Positions 37,848-45,547 of a DNA stretch of 64,000 nucleotides are shown in pieces. Below the pieces are notes generated by a model that was given only the letters and a program-made list of their open reading frames with translations, was not told where the DNA came from and searched no databases. Each line of letters begins with the position of its first letter. Position 1 is the stretch's first letter. This stretch comes from Actinomycetes bacterium (lineage in GTDB: Bacteria; Actinomycetota; Thermoleophilia; Solirubrobacterales; 70-9), in the NCBI GenBank assembly GCA_016861045.1, contig BOKP01000001.1, positions 313,529 through 377,528 of the forward strand, in the 5' to 3' direction. A program made the translations under genes and the position numbers.

Positions 37848-37925
37848 CTCCCGGACGGGGCAACTGTCAAATGAGAACACGTAGGCCCTTGACAAGCGTA
37901 CGTGCATCTGCTTTACTATCGCCAG

Positions 37926-38867
37926 ATGGCAGCACGGCAGCGAAACTCACTAGCGGCGAGCCCGTCGAGCGAATCGCAGATGACCTACACGCGATTCATG
38001 GAGCTGTTCCCGAACCACGACGCCTGCCTCGACTACCTGCGCGAGCGGTTCCATCCGGACGGCTCCGAGTGCCCCGGCTGCGGCAAGACGACCAAGTTCC
38101 ACCGGATCAAGAGCCGCGCCGCCTACGGCTGCCAGTTCTGCGGCCACCAAGTCTACCCGACCGCTGGAACGATCTTCCACAAGTCCACCACGAACTTGCA
38201 GATGTGGTTCTGGGCGATCTACCTAATGTCCTCGACACGCTGCGGGATCAGTGCGAAGCAGTTGGAGCGCGAGATTGGGGTCAGCTACCCGACCGCGCAC
38301 CGGATGTTCAAGCTGATCCGGACCTTGCTCTCTCAGGACTCCGACGCGGACCCGCTCACCGGCGAGGTCGAGGTAGACGAGTCAGCGGGTGGCGGTCGCA
38401 TCCGCGCCTCCGACAGCCGCAAGGGGCCGGCGTTCGTCCGGGCGAAGGTCAGCCGCCGCCCGACGATCTGGGCAGCGGTCGAGCGCGGCGGTCGGGTCCG
38501 TTCGATGGTCGTCAAGTCGCGGGGTACCGCGGACGTCGAGACGCCGATCTACGAGCACGTCCTACCGTCATCGATGATCTTCACGGACGAGTGGCTAAGT
38601 TACCGCTCCGAGCATCTGGCCCGGCACTTCAAGGGCCACCGCCGCATCCGGCACGAGGACAAGGTCTACGTCCAGGGCAACGTCCACACGCAGACCGTCG
38701 AGGGCTTCTTCGGGCTCCTCAAGAACGGCATCCGGGGCGTCTACCACTCCGTCAGCAGCCGCTACTTGCAGAGCTACCTCGACGAGTACGCCTTCCGGTA
38801 CAACGAACGGGACTCGTCTACTCCGATGTTCTGGACCATCCTCGGCCGCGTCCGGAAGGCAGGTTGA
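37926..38867 (+). CDS. IS1595-family transposase
   Basis: A ~313-aa transposase. The N-terminal zinc ribbon is CPGCGKTTKFHRIKSRAAYGCQFCG. A helix-turn-helix follows (GISAKQLEREIGVSYPTAHRMFKLI). The DDE domain has EVEVDES, then FTDEWLSYR, then HTQTVEGFFGLLKNGIRGVYHSVS, typical of IS1595/ISSpo8 elements. TTGACA at 37889-37894 and TTTACTAT (37912-37919) form a good promoter, ending 6 nt before the ATG at 37926. The frame is complete, so it may be active. No clear terminal inverted repeats or target duplications were found. Confidence 0.88.
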   Translation: MAARQRNSLAASPSSESQMTYTRFMELFPNHDACLDYLRERFHPDGSECPGCGKTTKFHRIKSRAAYGCQFCGHQVYPTAGTIFHKSTTNLQMWFWAIYLMSSTRCGISAKQLEREIGVSYPTAHRMFKLIRTLLSQDSDADPLTGEVEVDESAGGGRIRASDSRKGPAFVRAKVSRRPTIWAAVERGGRVRSMVVKSRGTADVETPIYEHVLPSSMIFTDEWLSYRSEHLARHFKGHRRIRHEDKVYVQGNVHTQTVEGFFGLLKNGIRGVYHSVSSRYLQSYLDEYAFRYNERDSSTPMFWTILGRVRKAG

Positions 38868-39009
38868 GCTTGCGTCGCGCCCGGTCAGAAGTTGCCTTCT
38901 CCAGGTCGCGGAGGAAGTCGTCATCCGAATGCTCAGGGTCGAGCTTGGCGACGACATCTTCACCCGGCGGTGTCGGTTTCGTCTTTTCTGGGCGCTTGCG
39001 TTCAGCCAT
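38818..39009 (-). CDS. Small charged protein antisense to the transposase end
   Basis: A 63-aa, highly charged protein: MAERKRPEKTKPTPPGED, then a compact core DPEHSDDDFLRDLEKATSDRARRKLNLPS. It overlaps the last 50 bp of the transposase gene on the other strand. A TATCAT-like -10 lies ~25 bp upstream of its ATG, within a TTCCGG...CCGGAA inverted pair (39016-39047). I think similar short ORFs accompany some IS1595-type elements, but I cannot confirm this here. Function unknown. Confidence 0.5.
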   Translation of the reverse strand: MAERKRPEKTKPTPPGEDVVAKLDPEHSDDDFLRDLEKATSDRARRKLNLPSGRGRGWSRTSE

Positions 39010-39055
39010 CAGGACTTCCGGTGCTGATGATAGACTCGATGCCGGAAATGAAGGA

Positions 39056-39126
39056 TGGAGCAGGAGGGGATCGAACCCTCGGGTGAGGATGCTAAGGCCA
39101 TACCCGTCCTACCAGGAACCTGCCCC
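39056..39126 (-). other. 71-nt tRNA-like element, degenerate in the D and anticodon arms
   Basis: The acceptor stem GGGGCAG/CTGCTCC with discriminator A and the T-arm GAGGG-TTCGATC-CCCTC are canonical. The D-arm is only TCCT-ggt-AGGA. The anticodon hairpin is GGGT..ATG-GCCTTAG-CAT..ACCC with a 4-nt bulge and no U33. The length (71 nt) is short. It may be a decayed tRNA left by insertion or deletion in this accessory segment, or a non-canonical tRNA. Confidence 0.45.
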
Positions 39127-39136
39127 GTCAAAGTGA

Positions 39137-39171
39137 GATGAGGGCGATCTTGCTCAAGGATCGCCCTCATC
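39137..39171 (-). terminator. Strong hairpin terminator
   Basis: GATGAGGGCGATC/GATCGCCCTCATC is a perfect 13-bp stem, extendable by TTG/CAA with one bulge. On the minus strand it is followed by TCTCACTTT. It is the second of two hairpins after the gene ending at 39235. Confidence 0.65.
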
Positions 39172-39180
39172 GGTTGGGAT

Positions 39181-39225
39181 AGCGAGGCCGGTCAGAGCTT
39201 CATGTCAGTAGCGACCGGCCTCGCT
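39181..39225 (-). terminator. First hairpin after the 184-aa gene
   Basis: AGCGAGGCCGGTC and GACCGGCCTCGCT form a perfect 13-bp stem with a 19-nt loop, 9 bp after the stop codon of the minus-strand gene at 39235. Confidence 0.55.
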
Positions 39226-39234
39226 TCTCACCTC

Positions 39235-39789
39235 CTACGAATCGTCATCACCCCCTGATTGCAGTTCCAGGGTTTGCGGTCGGGCCTGCGACCGCCGACG
39301 CGCTGGTGGAGGGGATGCCTCCCGCCCATACAGCGCGTAGTTCTCGCCGGGGATCGTCGGCTTCCATGAGCCGCGCCCGACATTGACGACGAATCCTCGG
39401 GTCCGCGCGTTCGAGAAGGTGGACTTCCACTTTCCGGGCTTCGGGATCGCAAGCGCGCCGTACAGGCGCTCGACGGTCGGGAAGTCGATCCCCTCCATGC
39501 CTGCTTCAACCGCGGCTTGGGCCATGACCGTCACGCGCTCTATGTGATTCTTGGCCTCGACGCGGTTCAGCCGCGCCTGGAGAACCTTCGGGTTGAGCGG
39601 GTCATCTTCGGCTGGCGGATCGATCGTGCCGGGAGGCGGCGACTGACCAGGGGGAAGCTGCGGCGCGGCGGCCTGCCCCGATTCGACCGCTTCGGACAGC
39701 CGCAGCTGCTCGACGAGGGTTGCGAAGTCATCTGGCTCACCCTCGAAGAAGATCTGGAGCCCGGACGGGAGTGTGAGGTCTAGCTTCAT
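39235..39789 (-). CDS. Hypothetical protein in accessory segment
   Basis: A 184-aa protein of unknown function. Residues 1-35 look like a small beta/alpha unit (MKLDLTLPSGLQIFFEG, then FATLVEQL). A Pro/Gln/Gly-rich linker follows (~40-65). Residues ~75-155 (VEAKNHIERVTVMAQAAVEAGMEGIDF..WKSTFSNARTRGFVVNVGRGSWKPT) read like a helical DNA-binding or winged-helix segment. The tail is basic then acidic. Lower GC than its neighbours and the position between a tRNA-like remnant and tRNA-Thr suggest acquired DNA. Two hairpins follow it and an inverted repeat precedes it. Confidence 0.6.
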   Translation of the reverse strand: MKLDLTLPSGLQIFFEGEPDDFATLVEQLRLSEAVESGQAAAPQLPPGQSPPPGTIDPPAEDDPLNPKVLQARLNRVEAKNHIERVTVMAQAAVEAGMEGIDFPTVERLYGALAIPKPGKWKSTFSNARTRGFVVNVGRGSWKPTIPGENYALYGREASPPPARRRSQARPQTLELQSGGDDDS

Positions 39790-39811
39790 GTCGCCGACGA
39801 CGATACCAGGC

Positions 39812-39840
39812 GTAGTCCCTGTAAAAAGCCCTGGGACTAC
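39812..39840. repeat. Inverted repeat upstream of the 184-aa gene
   Basis: GTAGTCCC (39812-39819) and GGGACTAC (39833-39840) flank a 13-nt A-rich spacer, 23 bp before the gene's start. Candidate operator or recombination site. The remaining sequence to tRNA-Thr at 40007 shows only a -10-like TAACCT near 39984. Confidence 0.5.
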
Positions 39841-40006
39841 ACATCGGCCTAAGCAACCGACCTATTTGCGGAATTTACCGGGTCGGCTACCCCGATTGGG
39901 CCGGTACGTGTCGTGATCTGATACTTGCCCCGGACGGAACGGCGGGCGGCGGACCCTGCGCCTCGGCGCGGTCGTCCTGGCGCTAACCTCCGCGCAATTC
40001 ACAACT

Positions 40007-40078
40007 GCCCGGATAGCTCAGCGGTAGAGCACCTCCATGGTAAGGAGGGGGTCGTGGGTTCAAGTCCCACTCCGGGCT
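40007..40078 (+). tRNA. tRNA-Thr (anticodon GGT)
   Basis: A 72-nt cloverleaf: acceptor GCCCGGA/TCCGGGC, anticodon arm CCTCC-atGGTaa-GGAGG, T-arm GTGGG-TTCAAGT-CCCAC. It decodes ACU/ACC. It stands just before rpmG-secE-nusG, a common bacterial arrangement. Confidence 0.95.
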
Positions 40079-40272
40079 TGGCCTTCGTGCCGCGGCCCTG
40101 GCGCCGCGCTATCCTTCCCGGCCACCTCGCCACCGGGACCGGGATTCGGTTCCAGCCTCGACGGCCCCGATCGGGAGCCCGGCAGGTACGGTCCGCAGGG
40201 GCGAGGGAGTCGCGAGCCGCACCGGGCGGGGAGCGACGAGAGGTCCAACACCGACGCTGCCTGGATGGATAG

Positions 40273-40437
40273 ATGGCCCGTGGAGACGTACGCATAGCGG
40301 TGACGCTCGCCTGCGAGGAGTGCAAGCGCCGCAACTACCAGACGAACAAGTCGCGGCGCAACACGCCCGACCGGGTCGAGCTGCGCAAGTACTGCCGCTG
40401 GTGCGGGCGCCACACCGCCCACAAGGAGACCCGCTGA
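40273..40437 (+). CDS. rpmG: 50S ribosomal protein L33
   Basis: A 54-aa protein: [49 protein letters not shown]. The four Cys (CEEC and CRWC) mark the zinc-binding C+ form of L33. It sits 6 bp before secE. The 194-bp gap upstream, after tRNA-Thr, has a possible -10 TATCCT at 40110-40115 and otherwise nothing recognised. Confidence 0.95.
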   Translation: MARGDVRIAVTLACEECKRRNYQTNKSRRNTPDRVELRKYCRWCGRHTAHKETR

Positions 40438-40443
40438 GCGGCG

Positions 40444-40938
40444 ATGGCGAAGAGCCGGGCACAGCGGAAGGCCGAGGCGGCGCGCAAGCGCCGGCTCGCC
40501 GAACGGGGGATCGCCGCCGAGCGCGACGAGGAATCGAAGGCGCAGCACGACACCCAGGTCCCCGAGTCGGCCTACGAGGTGGAGGCGGAGCTGGCAATCG
40601 AGCACGGCGCCGAGGAGACGCCCGAGGAGGCGCTCGAGGCCCCCGCGCCGGCGAAGCGCGACCGCCGCGAGGAGCGTCGGCAGCGCAAGGAGGCCGAGCG
40701 CCGCGCCAAGGAGCAGGCCGAGCGCCGCACGGCCAAGGAGCCCGCCCGGCAGCGCGAGCGCGGCGCGATCATGAGCTTCTTCGCTTCCGTCATCGCCGAG
40801 CTCCGCAAGGTGCAGTGGCCGGATCGCGATACGCTGGTCCAGGCCTCGGCCGTCACGCTTCTCTTCGTCGCGATCGCCGCCGCCTACCTCGGGGTGCTGG
40901 ACGCGATCTTCAGCCGCCTCATCGACCTGCTGATCTAG
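40444..40938 (+). CDS. secE: Preprotein translocase subunit SecE
   Basis: 164 aa. The last ~55 residues are a normal SecE: FFASVIAELRKVQWPDRDTLVQASAVTLLFVAIAAAYLGVLDAIFSRLIDLL, with the amphipathic helix and one span. The first ~108 residues are a highly charged Arg/Glu/Ala-rich extension, much longer than usual and likely cytoplasmic coil. SecE stabilises SecY in the translocon. Followed 49 bp later by nusG. Confidence 0.92.
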   Translation: MAKSRAQRKAEAARKRRLAERGIAAERDEESKAQHDTQVPESAYEVEAELAIEHGAEETPEEALEAPAPAKRDRREERRQRKEAERRAKEQAERRTAKEPARQRERGAIMSFFASVIAELRKVQWPDRDTLVQASAVTLLFVAIAAAYLGVLDAIFSRLIDLLI

Positions 40939-40987
40939 GCCATCTGATCGGCAGCGCCCCCACCGACCAAGGAAGAACCCTCAGAGC

Positions 40988-41545
40988 ATGTTTCGCTGGT
41001 ACGTGATCAACACATACTCGGGCCACGAGAACAAGGTCAAGCACAACCTCGAGCACCGGGTCGAGACGATGGGCCAGGCGCGCAAGGTACGCCAGGTCGT
41101 GGTCCCGACCGAGCAGGTCCAGGAGATCAAGGAGGGTCGCAAGGTCTCGGTCGAGAAGCGGACCATGCCCGGCTACGTGCTGGTGCAGATGGAGATGACC
41201 GACGACGCCTGGGGCCTGGTCAAGAACACCCCCGGCGTCACCGGGTTCGTCGGCTCCCGCAACAAGCCGCTGCCGCTGTCGCAGAGCGAGGTCGACAACC
41301 TGCTCCACACCGAGACCCCCGGCGTCGCCGCCGCCCCGGGTCAGCCCGGCGCCGGCGAGCGCGCCAAGCCCCGCGCCCAGTACGAGATCGGCGAGACGGT
41401 CAAGGTCATCTCCGGGCCGCTCTCGGACTTCTCCGGCGAGATCGCCGAGATCAACGACGACGCCGCCAAGCTCAAGGTCCTCGTCTCGATCTTCGGTCGC
41501 GAGACGCCGGTCGAAGTCGGCTACGACCAGGTGAAGAAGGTCTGA
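40988..41545 (+). CDS. nusG: Transcription termination/antitermination protein NusG
   Basis: 185 aa. The NGN domain opens FRWYVINTYSGHENKVKHNLEHRVETMG and has KRTMPGYVLVQMEM and TPGVTGFVGS. A Pro/Gly/Ala linker follows. The C-terminal KOW domain reads GETVKVISGPLSDFSGEIAEINDDAAKLKVLVSIFGRETPVEVGYDQV. It binds RNA polymerase and couples to Rho or ribosomes. Classic secE-nusG-rplK order. Confidence 0.96.
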   Translation: MFRWYVINTYSGHENKVKHNLEHRVETMGQARKVRQVVVPTEQVQEIKEGRKVSVEKRTMPGYVLVQMEMTDDAWGLVKNTPGVTGFVGSRNKPLPLSQSEVDNLLHTETPGVAAAPGQPGAGERAKPRAQYEIGETVKVISGPLSDFSGEIAEINDDAAKLKVLVSIFGRETPVEVGYDQVKKV

Positions 41546-41570
41546 GGCCCCCATGACGCTGCGCATCTCT

Positions 41571-41632
41571 TCGTCCTCGTCGGCTCACGGCCCCAACGTC
41601 GATTTGGGCCGCTTCGCCTCCTGCGTCCTCGA
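41571..41632 (+). repeat. Dispersed intergenic repeat, copy 1
   Basis: TCGTCCTCGTCGGCTCACGG, a ~16-bp variable spacer, then GGCCGCTTCGCCTCCTGCGTCCTCGA (quoted here in two halves). The same two blocks recur at 56564-56616. It lies between nusG and rplK. Confidence 0.8.
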
Positions 41633-41680
41633 CCTGCTTGGTCATGGAGGCCCTCGATCGCAACGAGAAAGGATCATCTG

Positions 41681-42109
41681 ATGGCGAAGAAGGTCCTCAC
41701 CCTGATCAAGCTGCAGATCCCGGCCGGCGCCGCCAACCCGGCGCCGCCCGTCGGCCCCGCGCTCGGCCAGCACGGGGTCAACATCATGGACTTCTGCAAG
41801 GCGTTCAACGCGCAGACCCAGCAGGACTCGGGGACGATCATCCCGGTCGAGATCACCGTCTTCGAGGACCGCAGCTTCACGTTCATCACGAAGACGCCGC
41901 CGGCCGCGGTCCTGATCAGGGAGGCGATCGGGATCCCGAAGGGCTCGGGCGAGCCGCACGTCAACAAGGTCGGCACGATCAGCGCCGCCCAGGTCCGCGC
42001 GATCGCCGAGAAGAAGATGCCCGACCTGAACGCCAACGACCTCGACGCCGCCTCGCGGATCATCGCCGGCACCGCCCGCTCGATGGGCGTCGACGTGGAG
42101 GGGAGCTGA
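41681..42109 (+). CDS. rplK: 50S ribosomal protein L11
   Basis: 142 aa: [34 protein letters not shown] is the thiostrepton-region Pro-rich N-terminal domain, and [21 protein letters not shown] and the C-terminal rRNA-binding part follow. It forms the GTPase-associated centre with L10/L12. A GAAAGGA RBS is present. L1 follows 2 bp later. Confidence 0.97.
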   Translation: MAKKVLTLIKLQIPAGAANPAPPVGPALGQHGVNIMDFCKAFNAQTQQDSGTIIPVEITVFEDRSFTFITKTPPAAVLIREAIGIPKGSGEPHVNKVGTISAAQVRAIAEKKMPDLNANDLDAASRIIAGTARSMGVDVEGS

Positions 42110-42111
42110 CC

Positions 42112-42867
42112 ATGGCGAAGCGAGGCAAGCGCTTCCGCGCCGCCTACGAGCGGGTCGACAGAAGCCACCACTACGAGCCGGCCGAGGCGGTCGCCCTGCT
42201 CAAGCAGACCGCATCGGCCCGCTTCGACGAGACCGTCGAGGTCCACATCCGCCTCGGCGTCAACGTCCGCCACGCCGACGAGCAGCTCCGCGGCACCCTC
42301 GCCCTGCCCAACGGCGGCGGCCGCGACGTCACCGTGGCCGTCTTCGCCGAGGGCGAGAAGGCGCGCGAGGCGACCGCGGCCGGGGCCGAGTTCGTCGGCT
42401 CCGACGACCTCGCCGAGCGCGTCGAGGCCGGCTGGACCGACTTCGACGTCGTCATCGCCACCCCCGACCAGATGCCGAAGGTCGGGCGCCTGGGCCGCAT
42501 CCTCGGCCCGCAGGGCAAGATGCCGAACCCGAAGGTCGGCACCGTCACCGACGACGTCACCAAGGCCGTCAGCGAGACGAAGTCGGGCAAGATCGAGTAC
42601 CGGACCGACCGCCAGGCGGTCGTCCACCTCGCGATCGGCAAGGCCAGCTTCTCCGAGCAGGCGCTGCTCGAGAACTACGCGGCGGTCGTCGACGAGATCG
42701 TCCGCGCCAAGCCGGCGGCCGCGAAGGGCCGCTACATCATCAGCATCACGCTGACGACGACGATGGGACCGGGCATCCGCGTCGACTCCACCCGGACCCG
42801 CGACGCCGAGATCCTCGGTGCCGGCGGCGCCGGGGACGAGGCGGCCGCCGAGCCGGCGGTCGCCTAG
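42112..42867 (+). CDS. rplA: 50S ribosomal protein L1
   Basis: 251 aa from the ATG at 42112. FDETVEVHIRLGVNVRHADEQLRGTLALPNG and the second domain ATPDQMPKVGRLGRILGPQGKMPNPKVGTVT are diagnostic. It forms the L1 stalk of the ribosome. A short Gly/Ala/Glu tail is added. After its stop the downstream neighbour is on the opposite strand, so the usual continuation to L10/L12 is interrupted. Confidence 0.97.
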   Translation: MAKRGKRFRAAYERVDRSHHYEPAEAVALLKQTASARFDETVEVHIRLGVNVRHADEQLRGTLALPNGGGRDVTVAVFAEGEKAREATAAGAEFVGSDDLAERVEAGWTDFDVVIATPDQMPKVGRLGRILGPQGKMPNPKVGTVTDDVTKAVSETKSGKIEYRTDRQAVVHLAIGKASFSEQALLENYAAVVDEIVRAKPAAAKGRYIISITLTTTMGPGIRVDSTRTRDAEILGAGGAGDEAAAEPAVA

Positions 42868-42897
42868 CGCCGCGACCGGGCGCCGGCCGAGCCGGCC

Positions 42898-43890
42898 TCA
42901 GCCGACCCGGGACGGCGCGTTCGCCGCGACCTGCTCGTAGACCCAGCGATAGGTGCGCTCGAGCCCGTCGCGGAGGCTGATCGCGGGCGCCCAGCCGAGC
43001 CGCTCGGTGATCAGCTCGTTGTCGCTGTTGCGTCCGCGGACGCCCTGCGGCGCCGAGAGGTCGTAGTCGCGATCGAGCTTGACGCCGGCGATCCCCTCGA
43101 CGATCGTGACCAGCTCGTCGATCGTCACCAGCTCGTCGCTGCCGAGGTTGAGCGGCTCGGCGACGTCGCTGTCCATCAGCCGGCGGGTGCCCTCGACACA
43201 GTCGTCGATGTACATGAAGCTGCGCGACTGCCTGCCGTCGCCCCAGATCGAGATCCGCCCGGTCTCGCCGATCACCGCCTCGGCCACCTTGCGGCAGATC
43301 GCCGCCGGCGCCTTCTCGCGACCGCCCGTCCAGGTGCCGTTCTCGCCATAGACGTTGTGGTAGCGGAAGACCCGCGTCGTCAGGCCGAAGTCCTCGCGGA
43401 AGTGGCGGCAGAGCCGCTCGCTGAACAGCTTCTCCCAGCCGTAGCCGTCCTCGGGCATCGCCGGGTAGGCGTCGCCCTCCTTCAGCCCCGGGTTGTCGGT
43501 CTCGCGCTGCCGGTAATCGGGATAGACGCAGGCCGAGGACGCGTAGAAGTAGCGCTCGACGCCGAGGTTGCGGGCCGACATCAGGAGGTGCGTGTTGATC
43601 AGCACCGAGAGCATGCAGAGCGCCTTGTTGCTCTCGATGAAGCCCATCCCGCCCATGTCGGCGGCGAGGTTGTAGACGTCCGCCGTGCCGGCGACGGCGC
43701 GGTCGCAGGCATCGGCCGACCTCAGGTCGAGGATCAGGTTCTCGGCTTCGTCATGGACCTGGAACCACTCGTCCTGCGGCTTGACGTCCACCGCCCGGAC
43801 CACCTGACCCTCGGTCAGAAGCCGCGACACGAGGTGCCCGCCGATGAAGCCGCCGGCGCCGGCGACGAGCACCTGCCCGTCGCCGCTCAT
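42898..43890 (-). CDS. NAD-dependent epimerase, GDP-mannose 3,5-epimerase-like
   Basis: A 330-aa extended short-chain dehydrogenase. Dinucleotide site GAGGFIGGHLV at residues 11-21, NLAADMGGMGFIES, SSACVYPDYRQRE, then catalytic YGWEK. NLAADMGGMGFI and SACVYP closely follow plant-type GDP-mannose 3,5-epimerase, which gives GDP-L-galactose or gulose. It likely supplies a sugar nucleotide for surface glycans, with the glycosyltransferase gene 114 bp upstream on the same strand. Both genes sit between the L1 and L10 genes, an unusual place. Confidence 0.85.
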   Translation of the reverse strand: MSGDGQVLVAGAGGFIGGHLVSRLLTEGQVVRAVDVKPQDEWFQVHDEAENLILDLRSADACDRAVAGTADVYNLAADMGGMGFIESNKALCMLSVLINTHLLMSARNLGVERYFYASSACVYPDYRQRETDNPGLKEGDAYPAMPEDGYGWEKLFSERLCRHFREDFGLTTRVFRYHNVYGENGTWTGGREKAPAAICRKVAEAVIGETGRISIWGDGRQSRSFMYIDDCVEGTRRLMDSDVAEPLNLGSDELVTIDELVTIVEGIAGVKLDRDYDLSAPQGVRGRNSDNELITERLGWAPAISLRDGLERTYRWVYEQVAANAPSRVG

Positions 43891-44004
43891 CGAATCCGCC
43901 TTCCGTCAGCCACCGATTCTCCTCCTCGTCCTGAGCCAATGCTCGCGCCTTCCTGCGCGGCACCGGGCAGCGTAGCGACGGCGGCCCGGCGGCATGCCGC
44001 ACGC

Positions 44005-45207
44005 TCAGGCACGGGCTCCGCCCCGTGCCCCGACCGTTTCCTCCAAGAGCTCGCCGAACCGCGACGCGACGGCCGCGGACTGGAAGTGCTCGGCCGCGAA
44101 CCCGAGCCCGGCCGCGGAGGCGCGGGCGAGCTCGGCGTCGTCGGCCAGCAGCCCGGCGAGGCGCCGGCAGGCGCCGTCGAGGTCGCGACTGTCCGCGACC
44201 CAGCCGGCGCCGCTGGAGGCGACCAGCTCCGCCGCCTCGGTGCCGGGGTTGACGACCGCGAAGACGGGGACGCCGCGGGCCATGTAGGTGGTGATCTTCG
44301 AGGGCAGGTTGAAGTCGCGGACGTCGGGGTGCTGGCTGACGAGCGCGATCCGCGCCCCGTCGAGCTCGCCCGCGAGCCGCTCGGCGGAGACGACCCCGAG
44401 CATCGTCACGGCGCCGCCGGCGGCCACCTCGTGCACCTGCGGCGCCGCCACGCCGTCGCCGGTGACCCGGAGCTCCGCTCCGAGCTCGCGCAGCGGGGCC
44501 GAGCGCTGGAAGGCACGCGCCAGCTCGGCCAGGTTCTGGGTCAGCCCGATGTTCCCGATCACGAGCACCGAGTGGCCGGCGACGGGCCCGGACCGAGGCT
44601 TGCCGAGGCTGAGCGACGCGCCACCGTAGATCTGCTCGACCTTGGCGGCGGGGACCCCGGCGGCGATGAGCTGCTTCTCGAACGCCTTCGAGATCGTCAC
44701 GACACGGTCGGCGTCGCGGAACGCGAACCGCTCGATCCTCCTGACCGTCCGCAGCGCCGGACCCTCGCCCAGCAGGCCGGTGGCCGCCGCCGCGCCGGAG
44801 ACGATGTCGTGCAGCCATACGACCCAGGGGACCCGGCGCGTGTGCGAGTAGATCGACGCCCCCGGGACGACCATCAGCGAGGGCACGGTCGCGATCACGA
44901 CGTCGGCCTTGAACGGGGCCAGCGCCGCGATCGTCTGCCCCGCGCCGTAGGAGAGCTCGCCCAGCATCCGCTGCCAGCCCCTGGAGCGGCCCGTGAATAC
45001 GGGTAGCTCGACGACGTCGATCCCGTCGCGGACGCGGCGTCGCGGCCGGAACGAGGGTCCCCAGGCGGGGCTCGGGTAGTGCGGGTGGGACGCGATCACG
45101 GTGACGTCGTCGCCGCGCGCCTGCAGCTGCTTCGCGAGCATCGCGGCGACCGGGCCGATACCCATCGGCACGGGCTCGTAGTAGATGCTCCAGAGGTGGA
45201 TCTTCAC
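44005..45207 (-). CDS. Family 4 glycosyltransferase
   Basis: A 400-aa GT-B enzyme resembling WbuB-type transferases: MKIHLWSIYYEPVPMGIGPVAAMLAKQLQARGDDVTVI, a middle VVWLHDIVSGAAAATGL, DADRVVTISKAFEKQL, IYGGASL, and the donor-site region PSKITTYMARGVPVFAVVNPGTEAAELV. Probably retaining, acting at the cytoplasmic face in capsule or exopolysaccharide assembly. Sugar specificity not predictable. Its divergent neighbour is the L10 leader. Confidence 0.87.
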   Translation of the reverse strand: MKIHLWSIYYEPVPMGIGPVAAMLAKQLQARGDDVTVIASHPHYPSPAWGPSFRPRRRVRDGIDVVELPVFTGRSRGWQRMLGELSYGAGQTIAALAPFKADVVIATVPSLMVVPGASIYSHTRRVPWVVWLHDIVSGAAAATGLLGEGPALRTVRRIERFAFRDADRVVTISKAFEKQLIAAGVPAAKVEQIYGGASLSLGKPRSGPVAGHSVLVIGNIGLTQNLAELARAFQRSAPLRELGAELRVTGDGVAAPQVHEVAAGGAVTMLGVVSAERLAGELDGARIALVSQHPDVRDFNLPSKITTYMARGVPVFAVVNPGTEAAELVASSGAGWVADSRDLDGACRRLAGLLADDAELARASAAGLGFAAEHFQSAAVASRFGELLEETVGARGGARA

Positions 45208-45377
45208 GGGCGGGGAACGGTCCGGCCCGGCAATTCAAGCCTGCTCGGGGGGCCATCAAAGCAGACCGGCGCCGGGCGCCGCGCCGGTCGCGGCGGCGCT
45301 GGGAGCGGGCGTGCGGGGGCGCCACACGCCCGGGGCGTTCTCTTGCCCGCCGATGCGCGAGCCCGGAGCCGATCATC

Positions 45378-45547
45378 TAAACTGCCGCGTCCCGAAGCCG
45401 AAGACCGCCGGCGGGGCGCCAGCCCCATAACCGTCATCCGACGTGGCCGGCCGAGGTGGAGCCCGCAGCCCGAAGCTCGAGCCCGCCTCCGTGCGGGCTC
45501 TTCGATCTCCGGGGACCGGACTTCACCAGGCCAGCGAGGCGGAAGCG
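45378..45547 (+). ncRNA. Ribosomal protein L10 leader and promoter -10
   Basis: A -10 TAAACT (45378-45383) starts the leader. It contains GAAGACCGCCGG, a GGGGCGCCAGCCCC hairpin, ATAACCG, then GCCGGCCGAGGTG, the conserved kink-turn-like blocks of actinobacterial L10 leaders. A hairpin GAGCCCGC/GCGGGCTC (45479-45500) follows. L10(L12)4 binding here normally represses its own operon. The upstream stretch 45208-45377 holds nothing I recognise apart from GC-rich inverted repeats. Confidence 0.75.

Noticed and set aside
39056-39126. tmRNA (ssrA) 5' and 3' ends
   Set aside because: GGGGCAG...GACGGG at the 5' side and a T-arm/acceptor at the 3' side recall tmRNA, but the GGTTTCGACGGG block, the tag ORF and ~270 nt of body are absent.
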